Assembly: GCA_947629865.1 (NCBI GenBank)
Contig: CANRFJ010000022.1
Span: 1 to 42,307 of the forward strand
Source of the DNA: an uncultured Lachnospiraceae bacterium
Lineage (GTDB): Bacteria > Bacillota > Clostridia > Lachnospirales > Lachnospiraceae
Direction of reading: 5' to 3'
Length of the DNA stretch: 42,307 nucleotides
Below the pieces are notes generated by a model, which saw only the letters and a program-made list of their open reading frames with translations, had not been told where the DNA came from and made no database searches. Positions 8,751 through 17,601 of this stretch are shown here, one piece after another (the first letter of the stretch is position 1; every line of letters starts with the position of its first letter). The position numbers were made by a program, and so were the translations under genes.

Positions 8751-9189
8751 CGCGAAACTTCGTTTTAAGAAACTGGACGCGAGGGCTCAGGCGCCCTCCT
8801 ACGGGACAGAATTTGCGGCGGGGGCCGATCTGTACGCCTGCATGGATGCTCCCCTCACGATTGAGGCGGGCGCCACGGAATTTGTCCACACAGGCATTGC
8901 CATGGAGATTCCGGAGGGCCTGGTGGGGCTGGTGTATGCCCGAAGCGGACTGGCCTGTAAAAAGGGACTGGCTCCGGCCAACAAAGTGGGAGTCATAGAT
9001 TCGGATTACCGCGGCGAGATAATGGTGGCCCTCCACAACCATTCGGGGGAGGCCGTAACCATAGAGGCCGGAGAACGGGTGGCGCAGATGGTGATTACGC
9101 CCTATGTCTTTGCGGAGTATGAGGAGGCGGCCGAACTGGAGGAGACACATCGGGGAGCCGGAGGATTTGGCTCGACAGGGACGAAGTAG
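8743..9189 (+). CDS. dut: dUTP diphosphatase
   Basis: Hydrolyses dUTP to dUMP and PPi, keeping uracil out of DNA and supplying dUMP for thymidylate. 148 residues, the trimeric dUTPase length. The five family motifs are visible: AAGADLYA, ARSGLA, GVIDSDYRGEI (catalytic Asp), ERVAQMVI and the C-terminal glycine-rich RGAGGFGSTG. Overlap with nrdG places it in a dNTP-supply operon. Uracil-DNA glycosylase, which acts on what dUTPase misses, is encoded at 20.9 kb in a separate unit. Confidence 0.96.
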   Translation: MNSAKLRFKKLDARAQAPSYGTEFAAGADLYACMDAPLTIEAGATEFVHTGIAMEIPEGLVGLVYARSGLACKKGLAPANKVGVIDSDYRGEIMVALHNHSGEAVTIEAGERVAQMVITPYVFAEYEEAAELEETHRGAGGFGSTGTK

Positions 9190-9311
9190 TACAGCCGCCG
9201 ATTCCGGAAATCACAAAAATATTATTATACAAATACCGGATTTTATGATAGGATAGAAGACAGAGCCGGCAGGAGAGAAGCAGACTGTCCGGAAAGAAGG
9301 AGGATACGGTT

Positions 9312-10577
9312 ATGGGAATGACAATGACTCAGAAAATTCTGGCGGCCCATGCGGGATTGCCGTCCGTGACGGCGGGACAGCTGATTGAGGCGGATCTTGA
9401 CATGGTGCTGGCCAATGACATCACCGGGCCTGTGGCCATTCATGAGGTTGAAAAGCTCAATAAAAAAACGGTGTTTGACAAGGATAAGATTGCACTGGTG
9501 CCGGATCATTTTGCGCCTAACAAGGACATAAAATCGGCGGAACATTGTAAGTGTGTGCGGGAATATGCACAGGCTCAGGGAATCACGAATTATTTTGAGG
9601 TGGGCGAGATGGGTATTGAACATGCCCTCCTGCCGGAGAAAGGGCTGATTGTGGCAGGAGAGACCTGCATCGGCGCGGACTCCCACACCTGCACATATGG
9701 CGCTTTGGGCGCTTTTTCCACAGGAGTGGGGAGCACGGATATGGGAGCTGGTATGATTACTGGAAAGGCCTGGTTTAAGGTGCCCTCCGCTATTCGGGTG
9801 GTGCTGACGGGACAACTGAGACCGTGGGTGAGCGGCAAAGATGTGATTCTTCATCTGATTGGTCGTATCGGCGTAGACGGCGCCCTGTACCGCTCTCTTG
9901 AGTTTGCGGGAGACGGCGTGGCTTCCCTGTCCATGGACGACCGATTTACGATTGCCAATATGGCTATTGAAGCCGGGGCCAAAAACGGTATTTTTCCGGT
10001 AGATGACAAGACCATTGCCTATATGGAGGAGCACTCCTCCAAGAAATATACGATATATGAACCGGACGAGGACGCGGAATATGATGAGACTGTCACCATA
10101 GATCTGGGGCAGTTAGAGCCCACGGTGGCTTTTCCGCATCTTCCGGAGAACACAAAGACTGTGAAAGAGGCGGGTGAGGTCGCCATTGACCAGGTGGTGA
10201 TCGGTTCCTGCACCAACGGGCGCATCGAGGATATGCGGGTGGCCGCAAAGATACTGGAGGGCCGCAGGGTTAAGAAGGGGATCCGCTGTATCGTGATTCC
10301 GGCTACTCAGGCCATCTACCTGCAGTCCATTGAGGAAGGTCTGGTTCAGACCTTTATCCGCGCGGGCGCCATTGTGAGCACGCCGACCTGCGGGCCGTGC
10401 CTCGGCGGCCACATGGGAATTCTGGCGCAGGGCGAGCGGGCCGTATCCACGACCAACCGCAATTTTGTGGGACGGATGGGACATGTTGAGTCAGAAATCT
10501 ATCTGGCCAGTCCAGCGGTGGCGGCTGCCAGCGCTGTGACCGGAAAGATTTCCGAGCCGTCCGAACTGGGGCTGTAG
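9312..10577 (+). CDS. leuC: 3-isopropylmalate dehydratase, large subunit
   Basis: Large subunit of isopropylmalate isomerase, the second step of leucine synthesis, with LeuD. 421 residues, matching the shorter LeuC2/homoaconitase-like branch and not the roughly 465-residue E. coli type. The [4Fe-4S] ligands are C300 (GSCTNGR), C360 and C363 (CGPCLGG). The substrate-binding segment [20 protein letters not shown] is clear. ATG 9312 follows AAGGAGG by about 8 nt. Upstream 9190-9311 has AT-rich stretches but only a weak promoter candidate (TATGAT at 9244-9249); I see no T-box or leucine leader peptide. leuD follows after 54 nt. Related aconitase-family dehydratases are possible, but pairing with leuD favours this call. 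Confidence 0.93.
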   Translation: MGMTMTQKILAAHAGLPSVTAGQLIEADLDMVLANDITGPVAIHEVEKLNKKTVFDKDKIALVPDHFAPNKDIKSAEHCKCVREYAQAQGITNYFEVGEMGIEHALLPEKGLIVAGETCIGADSHTCTYGALGAFSTGVGSTDMGAGMITGKAWFKVPSAIRVVLTGQLRPWVSGKDVILHLIGRIGVDGALYRSLEFAGDGVASLSMDDRFTIANMAIEAGAKNGIFPVDDKTIAYMEEHSSKKYTIYEPDEDAEYDETVTIDLGQLEPTVAFPHLPENTKTVKEAGEVAIDQVVIGSCTNGRIEDMRVAAKILEGRRVKKGIRCIVIPATQAIYLQSIEEGLVQTFIRAGAIVSTPTCGPCLGGHMGILAQGERAVSTTNRNFVGRMGHVESEIYLASPAVAAASAVTGKISEPSELGL

Positions 10578-10631
10578 GATTTGAGGCCCGGCTTATGAAA
10601 CAGCCGCAGAGGCGGCAGAATGGAGGAAACA

Positions 10632-11120
10632 ATGAAAGCATCAGGACAGGTATTTAAGTACGGCGACAACGTGGACACAGATGTGATTATTCCCGCCCGG
10701 TATCTGAATTCTTCCGATCCGGCGGAACTGGCATCCCACTGCATGGAGGATATAGACAGGGAGTTTGTAAACAAGGTACAGAAGGGCGACATCATTGTGG
10801 CGGAGAAGAACTTCGGCTGCGGCTCCTCCAGGGAACACGCCCCCCTTGCCATCAAGGCTTCGGGCGTCAGCTGTGTGATTGCGGAGACCTTTGCCCGCAT
10901 TTTCTACCGGAATGCCATCAACATCGGCCTGCCGATCATCGAGTGCCGGGAGGCGTCCCGGAGCATACAGGCAGGAGATGAGGTGGAGATTGACTTCGAC
11001 AGCGGCGTGATTACCAACAAGACCAAAAACGAGACCTATCAGGGACAGGCGTTTCCGGAATTTATGCAGAAGATTATTCGGGCAGAAGGTCTGATGAACT
11101 ATATCAATGCAAAAAAATAG
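10632..11120 (+). CDS. leuD: 3-isopropylmalate dehydratase, small subunit
   Basis: Small (swivelling-domain) subunit of isopropylmalate isomerase, partner of the preceding LeuC. 162 residues, the usual size for the short LeuD type. Key segments: [17 protein letters not shown] at the N-terminus, [19 protein letters not shown] in the middle (the loop contacting substrate) and [18 protein letters not shown] 10632 is used because GGAGG at 10622-10626 is well placed; the frame is open to 10620, but that ATG overlaps the Shine-Dalgarno. No other leucine genes are in the window. No clear terminator follows. Confidence 0.94.
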   Translation: MKASGQVFKYGDNVDTDVIIPARYLNSSDPAELASHCMEDIDREFVNKVQKGDIIVAEKNFGCGSSREHAPLAIKASGVSCVIAETFARIFYRNAINIGLPIIECREASRSIQAGDEVEIDFDSGVITNKTKNETYQGQAFPEFMQKIIRAEGLMNYINAKK

Positions 11121-11225
11121 GACTGTACTGTGCACCGGACGGGCGACTGCGCCGGAAGCGGAGACAGGCGAAGAAGGATTGTGACAGGAAACAAATGGAT
11201 TTTCTGTTATCAATCCTTTTTTTCG

Positions 11226-11245
11226 TCACAAATTTGTGATATGAT
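11226..11245 (+). promoter_or_regulatory. Promoter with abutting 14-bp palindrome
   Basis: TCACAAATTTGTGA (11226-11239) is a perfect 14-bp palindrome directly before the -10 box TATGAT (11240-11245). TGA ahead of the -10 makes an extended -10; the -35 region is only T-rich. A protein bound to the palindrome would occupy the promoter spacer, so this is a candidate operator for the downstream gene set. The regulator is unknown. Confidence 0.5.
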
Positions 11246-11279
11246 AGATAATACAAGAATGATGGAAAAGGGGACGGAT

Positions 11280-12431
11280 ATGGGAAGATACGGAAAAAGG
11301 GCGACAAAGACAGGCCGTGCTGCCGGCAGGAAACCGATTCTTGCGCTGGGGGCGCTGGCAGTGCTCGTGGCAGTCGGGGCGGCGGCTTTTGTATTTATGC
11401 ATGGGGAAAAGACGGAGTCGGGGAAGACGGCGGCCACAGCTCCGGCGGCAGAGGCAGGCCGTGCGGTTTCCGGTTCGGCGTCAGAGTCCGGAGGAGCCTG
11501 GGAGGACGGTGAACTGAGGGATTACGAAGCGGAGGGGATGATCACGCTCGGGAAATATACGGGCATCGAGGTGGAAGTGACTCCCACGAAGGAGGAAATA
11601 TATGAGGAGATACAGTCGAGGGTAGAGAAGGCAGACGTCAAAGTCAGCGGTGATGATGAGATAAAAAAAGGAGATTATGTATTTCTGGATTACACCGGCA
11701 GCGCGGACGACACCGAACTGGATGAGGAAGATGTCGTGCTGCGGGCCGGAAGCGATGGAAAGATGCCGAGTCTGTCCCTCACGCTGACAGGGAAGAAGGT
11801 GGGACAGACATATACTGCTCCGGTGACATTTCCGGACGACTATGAGGACGGGGATCTGGCGGGAAGCCAGGTGAATCTCTCCATTACTGTCAATGGAAAA
11901 TTCGATGACGCCTATGCAAAGAAGCTGAGCAAAAACCGCTACTCCACTGTGGGGGAATATGAGGATTACATCAGCGGCGAACTGAAAAAGGAAAATGAAA
12001 AGGATGCCGGGGAGATGGCCTTTGAGGAACTGATGGAGAACTGTAAGGCGATGGTGTACCCGCAGGAAAATCTGAAAGAGACGAGAGAGGATCTGGAAAA
12101 CCAATATCACGATGTTGCCGAGGCCTCCGGATACAGCTATGATGAACTGCTGGAATCCCTCCAGATGAGCGACGAGGGCATCGGGGAGCTGGCGGAGGAT
12201 ACGCTGAAGGAGCGAATGGCAGCGAAGACCATTGCGCTGAGGGAGGGACTGGAGCTGACGGATTCGCTGTACCGGAAATACCTGATGAGAGTGGAGGAGG
12301 AGAAGGATACAGACATATCCATGGAGGAACTTCTGAAAGAGTACCGGGGCTATTACGGGCGCTGGCCGCGGGACGATATGTATGTGGAAATGGTAAAGGA
12401 TTTTATCGGGAAAAAAGCAAAGAAAAAATAA
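11280..12431 (+). CDS. Membrane-anchored trigger-factor-like peptidyl-prolyl isomerase
   Basis: 383 residues from ATG 11280. A basic N-terminus (GRYGKRATKTGRAAGRK) precedes one membrane segment (about 19-40, LALGALAVLVAVGAAAF) and a low-complexity Ala/Ser linker. There is no lipobox, so it is probably anchored with its body outside. Residues about 95-185 resemble the FKBP-type domain of trigger factor (GDYVFLDYTGSADD, KKVGQTYTAPVTFPDDYEDG, LAGSQVNLSITV). Residues 190-383 resemble the trigger factor C-terminal helical chaperone arm. The ribosome-binding N-domain is missing. The segment that forms much of the prolyl-isomerase pocket in trigger factor (FIPGFEEQL) is here KMPSLSLTLTG, so catalysis is doubtful. 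It may be an extracytoplasmic chaperone. It starts a cluster with a small membrane protein and a two-component system. Confidence 0.75.
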   Translation: MGRYGKRATKTGRAAGRKPILALGALAVLVAVGAAAFVFMHGEKTESGKTAATAPAAEAGRAVSGSASESGGAWEDGELRDYEAEGMITLGKYTGIEVEVTPTKEEIYEEIQSRVEKADVKVSGDDEIKKGDYVFLDYTGSADDTELDEEDVVLRAGSDGKMPSLSLTLTGKKVGQTYTAPVTFPDDYEDGDLAGSQVNLSITVNGKFDDAYAKKLSKNRYSTVGEYEDYISGELKKENEKDAGEMAFEELMENCKAMVYPQENLKETREDLENQYHDVAEASGYSYDELLESLQMSDEGIGELAEDTLKERMAAKTIALREGLELTDSLYRKYLMRVEEEKDTDISMEELLKEYRGYYGRWPRDDMYVEMVKDFIGKKAKKK

Positions 12432-12452
12432 TCGAAGGGACAGAAAAGAGAT

Positions 12453-13025
12453 ATGGGAGATACAGAAAAGGTACTGGGCTGCTTTCAGTTTGAGAGCAGG
12501 GAGACCTGTGAGCGGGCGAAGAAGGAGAGCGAGATGATTCGCCAGATAAAGGAAAAGGCGGACATGAGCGATGCAAAGACGGCGCTCAAGGTATATAACA
12601 AAGCGGTGTCGGACAGACTGTTTGAGACGGCGCCCGGCTACTGCTTTCTGCTTGAACTGAGACAGACGATAGAGGAGAGCGGACTGGCGGAGCCGGAGTC
12701 TCTGGCGGAGATTCCCGTGAAGGACGGCGAACAGGCCCGCATAGACACGATATTGCAGCGCCCCTACGGGCACAAATACGAAAAATTATACGAGGGGCAG
12801 AGACTTTTGAATCGGAAATACAAGATAGCCCTGGCCGCCCTGATTATTCTTCTGGCGGGTTTTGTCATCATCAATTTCCGGTTTGAGTATTCTATTTTCA
12901 CATATTTTACGGATTACAAGGCCCACATGGAGGAAGAAATCGTGGACAAATATGAGGAGTGGCAGACGGAGCTGGAGGAGCGGGAGCAGAAACTGAATCA
13001 GGCGGAAGGAAGTGGCGCGAAGTGA
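12453..13025 (+). CDS. Uncharacterised single-pass membrane protein
   Basis: 190 residues, not recognised. Residues 1-120 are predicted mostly helical and charged, with a cluster RAKKESEMIRQIKEKAD near 21-37. A single hydrophobic segment spans about 124-142 (IALAALIILLAGFVIINF), flanked by RKYK on its N-side, suggesting a cytoplasmic N-terminus. The C-terminal 45 residues are a Glu/Lys-rich likely coiled coil (EEIVDKYEEWQTELEEREQK). Its stop overlaps the response regulator's GTG by 4 nt (GTGA), so it is translationally coupled to the two-component system. It may be an accessory membrane component of that system; this is inference from position. Confidence 0.7.
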   Translation: MGDTEKVLGCFQFESRETCERAKKESEMIRQIKEKADMSDAKTALKVYNKAVSDRLFETAPGYCFLLELRQTIEESGLAEPESLAEIPVKDGEQARIDTILQRPYGHKYEKLYEGQRLLNRKYKIALAALIILLAGFVIINFRFEYSIFTYFTDYKAHMEEEIVDKYEEWQTELEEREQKLNQAEGSGAK

Positions 13026-13693
13026 CAGACAATGTGATTCTGGTAGTGGACGACGAGCAGAGGATGCGCAAACTGGTAAAGGATTTCCTGACGAAACAGG
13101 GATTCCGTGTGCTGGAGGCGGCAGACGGCGAGGAGGCAGTGGATGTTTTTCTTGAAAACAAAGATATCGTGCTGGTGATTTTGGACGTCATGATGCCTAA
13201 GATGGACGGGTGGGAGGTCTGTCGGGAGATCCGGCAGTACTCCAAGGTGCCGATTATCATGTTGACGGCCAGGGGAGCGGAGGCCGACGAACTGAGGGGC
13301 TTTGAGCTGGGAGTGGACGAGTATATCGCCAAGCCATTCAGCCCCAAGATTTTGGTGGCCAGGGTGCAGGCGCTGCTGCGCCGCGCCAATGCAGTCAGCG
13401 GAGAAAGTCTGGAATACGGCGGCATTGTGCTGGATCGCTCGGCCCATGAGGTTCTCATCGACGGCGAGAGAATCGACTTGAGTTTCAAGGAATTTGAACT
13501 TCTCTCATATTTTATGGAGAACAAGGATATAGCCCTGTCGCGTGAGAGAATACTGAATCATGTGTGGGACTATGACTATTTCGGAGACGCCCGTACCATT
13601 GACACCCATGTAAAGAAGCTTAGGAGCAAGATGGGAAAGTATGGCAGCTATATCAAGACGATCTGGGGTATGGGCTACAAATTTGAGGTTTAG
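13022..13693 (+). CDS. OmpR/PhoB-family response regulator
   Basis: 223 residues from GTG 13022, which overlaps the previous stop. The receiver domain (5-120) has the acidic pair D10/D11, phospho-acceptor D55 (LDVMMPKMDG), T82 and K104 (YIAKPF). The C-terminal winged-helix DNA-binding domain (about 130-223) contains LSFKEFELLSYFMENK and RTIDTHVKKLRSKMG, typical of OmpR/PhoB. A longer in-frame start at 12959 exists but would extend deep into the upstream gene and adds no homologous sequence. It works with the histidine kinase 57 nt downstream. Targets are unknown; the palindrome at 11226-11239 is one candidate site, though OmpR-type sites are normally direct repeats. Confidence 0.95.
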   Translation: MTDNVILVVDDEQRMRKLVKDFLTKQGFRVLEAADGEEAVDVFLENKDIVLVILDVMMPKMDGWEVCREIRQYSKVPIIMLTARGAEADELRGFELGVDEYIAKPFSPKILVARVQALLRRANAVSGESLEYGGIVLDRSAHEVLIDGERIDLSFKEFELLSYFMENKDIALSRERILNHVWDYDYFGDARTIDTHVKKLRSKMGKYGSYIKTIWGMGYKFEV

Positions 13694-13750
13694 TGGGCGA
13701 GGAGTTTACGGTAACTTATTGAGCGCAGTACAAATGGGAGGTTGACTGGT

Positions 13751-15298
13751 ATGAGACGTTCCCTGCGGACAAGACTGATTCTGATTTTTGCGGGAATGTT
13801 GGTACTGACGATTGTCTGCATCTGTCTTGCCAATGTTTTTCTGCTTCCCGGCTATTATCAGAGATCCAAGGTTTCCCAGATGTCCGGAGTATATGCCAGG
13901 ACGGTGTCTCTGTGCGACGGCGTGGCGTGGGCGGATCTGGAGGAGACAGAGCGGAACCATATTTATGACGAGCTGGATATCCTCAGCAGCAATTTCAACG
14001 TCAGCATCTATATTATGCAGGTGGAGGCCTACTCCGGTTCCGGCGACATTGCGACGCTGAACTATGTATATCCGGCCAATTCCGAGCGCCTCCAGGAAGT
14101 GACGAGGGGGCAGCTGGGCAAATATGTAAAGGCTATTTATTTCAACGAACCGCTGGGGGACAACTGCCAGATACTCAGCCGGAATTCCGACAGCGAGGTT
14201 TATAAGGTATATGATGAGAGAATGGATTCCAATTTTATCGAGCTGACGGGGCGTCTGCCGGATAATTACTGGGTGTATCTGAGGGCAAATTACCAGAGTA
14301 TACAGGAGAGCAGCAAGGTGTTCAACCAGTTTCTGAGTTATGTGGGGCTGGTGGTGCTGGTTGTGGGGATTTTTATTATGTTTTTCGTCACCAACGCCTA
14401 TACGCGGCCGATTCTCCGTCTTGCCAGACACGCGAGGAATATGCAGGAGTTGAATTTTTCCTCCCGCTATACGGATAACCGGTGTGATGAAATCGGGGTG
14501 CTCGGCAGCAGCATGAACGCCCTGTCCGACAAACTGGAACAGACGATATCGGAACTGAAGACCGCCAACAACGAATTGCAGCTGGATCTGCAGCGCCGCT
14601 CCGAACAGGAAAAGATGCGTCAGGAATTTCTGTCAAATGTCTCCCATGAGCTGAAGACGCCGATCGCGCTGATCCAGGGATATGCGGAGGGGCTTCAGGA
14701 GAACATCAGCGAGGACGAGGAGAGCCGCCAGTTTTACTGCGACGTCATTGTGGACGAGGCGGATAAGATGAACAAAATGGTAAAAAAACTCCTCAGCTTA
14801 AACCAGCTGGAATTTGGCAACGATCCGGTTCATCTGGAGCATTTTGATCTGAACAGCGTTCTGGATTCCGTGATCCAATCCACGGAGATTCTGTTTCGCC
14901 AGAAGGACATATCGCTCTGCTTTCACAGGGAGGAGGAGCCCCTGATGGTATGGGCGGACGAGTACATGATTGAAGAAGTAGTGACAAATTATGTGAGCAA
15001 CGCCCTGAACCATGTAAAGTATGAAAATAAAATAGAGATAAAGACGGAAAAGAGAGAGCAGGTAGTACGGGTGAGCGTATTCAATACCGGCGATCCGATT
15101 CCGGAGGAGGATATCGGCAAAATCTGGACGAAATTTTATAAGGTTGACAAGGCCAGAACAAGAGAATACGGGGGAAATGGAATCGGTCTCTCGATTGTCA
15201 AAGCCGTGATGGAGGCCCACAACCAGGAATATGGCGTGAAAAATTATGACAACGGAGTCGAGTTTTGGTTTGAACTGGACAGGGAAAGTGTCGGTTAA
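13751..15298 (+). CDS. Membrane sensor histidine kinase
   Basis: 515 residues from ATG 13751 (GGGAGG at 13736-13741, 9-nt spacing). TM1 is about 8-31, an extracellular sensor region 32-194, TM2 about 195-218, then a HAMP linker (219-272), HisKA dimerisation domain with phospho-acceptor H299 (SNVSHELKTPIALIQG), and HATPase_c (about 395-512) with N-box NYVSNALNH and G-boxes GNGIGLSIVKAVMEAH. The architecture is that of VanS/SpaK-like kinases. The cognate regulator lies immediately upstream. The sensor region shows no domain I can name, so the signal is unknown. Confidence 0.94.
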   Translation: MRRSLRTRLILIFAGMLVLTIVCICLANVFLLPGYYQRSKVSQMSGVYARTVSLCDGVAWADLEETERNHIYDELDILSSNFNVSIYIMQVEAYSGSGDIATLNYVYPANSERLQEVTRGQLGKYVKAIYFNEPLGDNCQILSRNSDSEVYKVYDERMDSNFIELTGRLPDNYWVYLRANYQSIQESSKVFNQFLSYVGLVVLVVGIFIMFFVTNAYTRPILRLARHARNMQELNFSSRYTDNRCDEIGVLGSSMNALSDKLEQTISELKTANNELQLDLQRRSEQEKMRQEFLSNVSHELKTPIALIQGYAEGLQENISEDEESRQFYCDVIVDEADKMNKMVKKLLSLNQLEFGNDPVHLEHFDLNSVLDSVIQSTEILFRQKDISLCFHREEEPLMVWADEYMIEEVVTNYVSNALNHVKYENKIEIKTEKREQVVRVSVFNTGDPIPEEDIGKIWTKFYKVDKARTREYGGNGIGLSIVKAVMEAHNQEYGVKNYDNGVEFWFELDRESVG

Positions 15299-15387
15299 TG
15301 GCTTATCGGAAAAGGAAAAGATGTCGAAATAATTGAAGTTTTTGTGTAAGTATGATATTCTGATACTATATTGGTGAAAAGTGCTGA

Positions 15388-15416
15388 TTGATGAATGGGA
15401 TTTTATGTGTTATAAT
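15388..15416 (+). promoter_or_regulatory. Promoter of the lipoprotein-cheV gene set
   Basis: TTGATG at 15388-15393 and TATAAT at 15411-15416 with a 17-bp spacer, about 43 nt before the TTG start of the lipoprotein gene. It separates this set from the two-component system. It looks like a sigma-A promoter, not a sigma-D motility promoter. Confidence 0.75.
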
Positions 15417-15458
15417 ACTTTTATATGCAGAGATCCTTGAGCAGGAGGAGGGAAGAAG

Positions 15459-16199
15459 TTGAGACATAACCGAATAGGGATAGTGCTTGCGGTACTTCTG
15501 TCCGCAGTGGCGCTTAGCGGCTGTCTGAATGTAAAGGATCTGGACGAGAAGCAGAGCGATCTCATCGCAGAGTATTCGGCCGGAGTCCTGCTCCGTTACT
15601 CGGATACCTATGAGCGCCGGCTGATTACCAGAGAACAGGCCGCAGAGGACGACGGCGGCACACAGGAAGGGATAGCGGATTCAAAGACTGCGACTCCGAG
15701 TCTGAGTCCGTCTCCGGTTTCCACAGCCCCACCCGGACAGACTGCAGCGGCGGAGGAGACGCCGGGGCCGGAGGAGACGGCACAGGAGGTCTCCCTGGAC
15801 GAACTTTACGGCATTGACGGCCTGAAATTTTCGTATGAATCCTATGAATTTTGCAGCCGTTATCCGAAGAACAGCAGCGATTCCACGATTGTGGCAGAAG
15901 ACGGGGAGACTATGCTGGTTGTAACCTTCCGGATACGCAATGTCTCCGGTGCGGACAAAAAGGTAAATCTCATGAAAAGCGGCATAACATATCCGTTGGA
16001 GATAGATGGCGCCGAGTATCAGCCGTCACTCAGTATGCTTGACAACGGGGGGCTGAATTACCTTGACACAAAGATTCCCGCGGGCAGGACGGAGACCGCC
16101 GTGCTGATTTATAATCTGTCAAAGGAAAAGAAAAACGCATCATCCATTTCCCTTGCTGTCGAGAAGGGGAAAAACAGGGCGGGCGTTACCCTGAAATAA
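15459..16199 (+). CDS. Lipoprotein, DUF4352-like C-terminal domain
   Basis: 246 residues from TTG 15459, preceded by a strong AGGAGGAGGGA Shine-Dalgarno. The signal peptide ends in the lipobox LSGC (Cys about residue 22), so the protein is lipid-anchored outside the membrane. A Thr/Pro/Ser/Glu-rich linker (about 75-110) leads to a C-terminal beta-rich domain (about 115-246) with pattern MLVVTFRIRNVSGADKKVNL, resembling the immunoglobulin-like DUF4352 fold of Firmicute lipoproteins. That assignment is from pattern only. It is followed after 15 nt by the PH-like gene. Function unknown. Confidence 0.75.
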   Translation: MRHNRIGIVLAVLLSAVALSGCLNVKDLDEKQSDLIAEYSAGVLLRYSDTYERRLITREQAAEDDGGTQEGIADSKTATPSLSPSPVSTAPPGQTAAAEETPGPEETAQEVSLDELYGIDGLKFSYESYEFCSRYPKNSSDSTIVAEDGETMLVVTFRIRNVSGADKKVNLMKSGITYPLEIDGAEYQPSLSMLDNGGLNYLDTKIPAGRTETAVLIYNLSKEKKNASSISLAVEKGKNRAGVTLK

Positions 16200-16214
16200 A
16201 TACAGGAGGGATAT

Positions 16215-16592
16215 ATGTACCGGGAACGAAAGCGAAGTTTGTTTTTTGGACTGCCTCTGTCCTTTACGACCTATCAGATAGAGGAAGAAAAGATCACAAG
16301 GAAAAAGGGGCTTTTACGCACGATAGAGGACGACACACTGATGTACCGGATTCAGGACGTAAAACTTATTACCGGCCTGTTCGAGCGGATATTCCGGCTG
16401 GGAACGGTGGTGTGTTATTCCAGTGATGTGACGGACGCCAGACTGGAACTGACACATATCCGGAGGGCGAAAGAAATTAAGGAATACATATTAAAAACAT
16501 CGGAGCAGGAACGGCGCAAGATAAGAACTCTCCATACAATGGATATTGATACGGACGCGGCGGAGCTGGACACGATGGAAGATTTAGATTAA
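16215..16592 (+). CDS. PH-domain-like (bPH2/YdbS-type) protein
   Basis: 125 residues starting 6 nt after AGGAGGG. The first 90 residues match the style of bacterial PH domains: TTYQIEEEKITRKKGLLRTIEDDTLMYRIQDVKLITGLFERIFRLGTV has the typical order of strands ending in a membrane-proximal RI-DV segment. Unlike most YdbS/YdbT proteins there is no transmembrane hairpin, so this would be a soluble cytoplasmic version, with an acidic tail (DIDTDAAELDTMEDLD). It lies between the lipoprotein and cheV with short gaps (15 and 17 nt). Function unknown; family call is from pattern only. Confidence 0.6.
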   Translation: MYRERKRSLFFGLPLSFTTYQIEEEKITRKKGLLRTIEDDTLMYRIQDVKLITGLFERIFRLGTVVCYSSDVTDARLELTHIRRAKEIKEYILKTSEQERRKIRTLHTMDIDTDAAELDTMEDLD

Positions 16593-16609
16593 GAGGAGGT
16601 ATACGGAAA

Positions 16610-17521
16610 ATGGCAGAAGAAACAGGAATTTTATTGGAGAGCGGCACAAACGAACTGGAGCTTTTGGAGTTTGTTGTCGGCAAACAGCATTATGGGATCA
16701 ATGTGGCAAAGATTAGTGAATTGTGTCCTTATCAGGAGCCGACTCCGGTGCCGAATGCACACGAGTTTATAGAGGGGATTTTTATGCCCAGGGAGAGAAT
16801 CATCACGGTTATCAATCTCGCCAGGGCGCTGGGCAATAATGTACAGTATGACGATTCCGCCAAGGATATGTACATTATCACGAATTTTAACCGCCTGCAC
16901 ACTGCTTTTCATGTGCAGGAGGTACTTGGAATCCACCGTGTGTCCTGGGAGGATATTGTTAAGCCGGATTCTACGATCAACAGTTCGGGGAAGGGAATCG
17001 CCACAGGTATCACAAAGATTGACGACAAGATTATCATTGTTCTGGATTTTGAGAAAATAGTTACAGAGGTCAATCCGGAGACCGGTTTGAAGATTTCCGA
17101 GATTGACGCCATGGGAGAGCGCTCGCGCCATGATTGTCCGATCCTTCTGGCAGAGGATTCACCGCTGCTGCTGGAAATGCTCAAAAAGTGCCTGACACAG
17201 GCAGGATATACCCGCCTTATCCCTACCACCAACGGTCTAGAGGCGTGGAATACGCTGGATAAGATGATTAAGGAGGGCGGCGTTATCGGCAAGGATATTG
17301 CCCTGGTTATCACGGATATTGAGATGCCTCAGATGGATGGACACCATCTGACAAAGAAGATAAAGACCGATGCGCGGTTTGACGGCCTGCCGGTAGTTAT
17401 ATTCTCCTCCCTTGTCAATGATGAGATGAAGCGAAAGGGAGAGGCGCTGGGAGTGGACGCCCAGTTATCCAAGCCGGAGATCGGCAAACTTGTTCACGAA
17501 CTGGATTTGCTACTGGCCTAG
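16610..17521 (+). CDS. cheV: Chemotaxis protein CheV (CheW-receiver fusion)
   Basis: Couples chemoreceptors to CheA and tunes adaptation. 303 residues: CheW-like domain about 15-155 (LLEFVVGKQHYGINVAKISEL-type opening, IMPRERIITVINLARALG region) and receiver domain about 178-303 with phospho-acceptor D236 (VITDIEMPQMDGHH) and the SKPE lysine loop near the end. Preceded by AAGAGGAGG. It is isolated from other che or flagellar genes in the window, which is common for cheV. It shares a likely transcript with the upstream lipoprotein and PH-like genes. Presence implies that the organism is chemotactic. Confidence 0.94.
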   Translation: MAEETGILLESGTNELELLEFVVGKQHYGINVAKISELCPYQEPTPVPNAHEFIEGIFMPRERIITVINLARALGNNVQYDDSAKDMYIITNFNRLHTAFHVQEVLGIHRVSWEDIVKPDSTINSSGKGIATGITKIDDKIIIVLDFEKIVTEVNPETGLKISEIDAMGERSRHDCPILLAEDSPLLLEMLKKCLTQAGYTRLIPTTNGLEAWNTLDKMIKEGGVIGKDIALVITDIEMPQMDGHHLTKKIKTDARFDGLPVVIFSSLVNDEMKRKGEALGVDAQLSKPEIGKLVHELDLLLA

Positions 17522-17601
17522 TGCAGAAGACGGCGCGGAGCCTTTGTGTGCTGCGCCGCGGAACGTATGAGAGTATGGGACAACGGAAAGAGGTGTGACA
17601 G

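Noticed and set aside
9190-9311. Possible leucine T-box or leader peptide before leuC
   Set aside because: Only 122 nt, with no T-box motif, no leucine-rich short ORF and no terminator stem.
17522-17601. GC-rich hairpin after cheV as terminator
   Set aside because: GGCGC/GCGCC pairing exists, but no T-run follows, so read-through to the next gene is likely.
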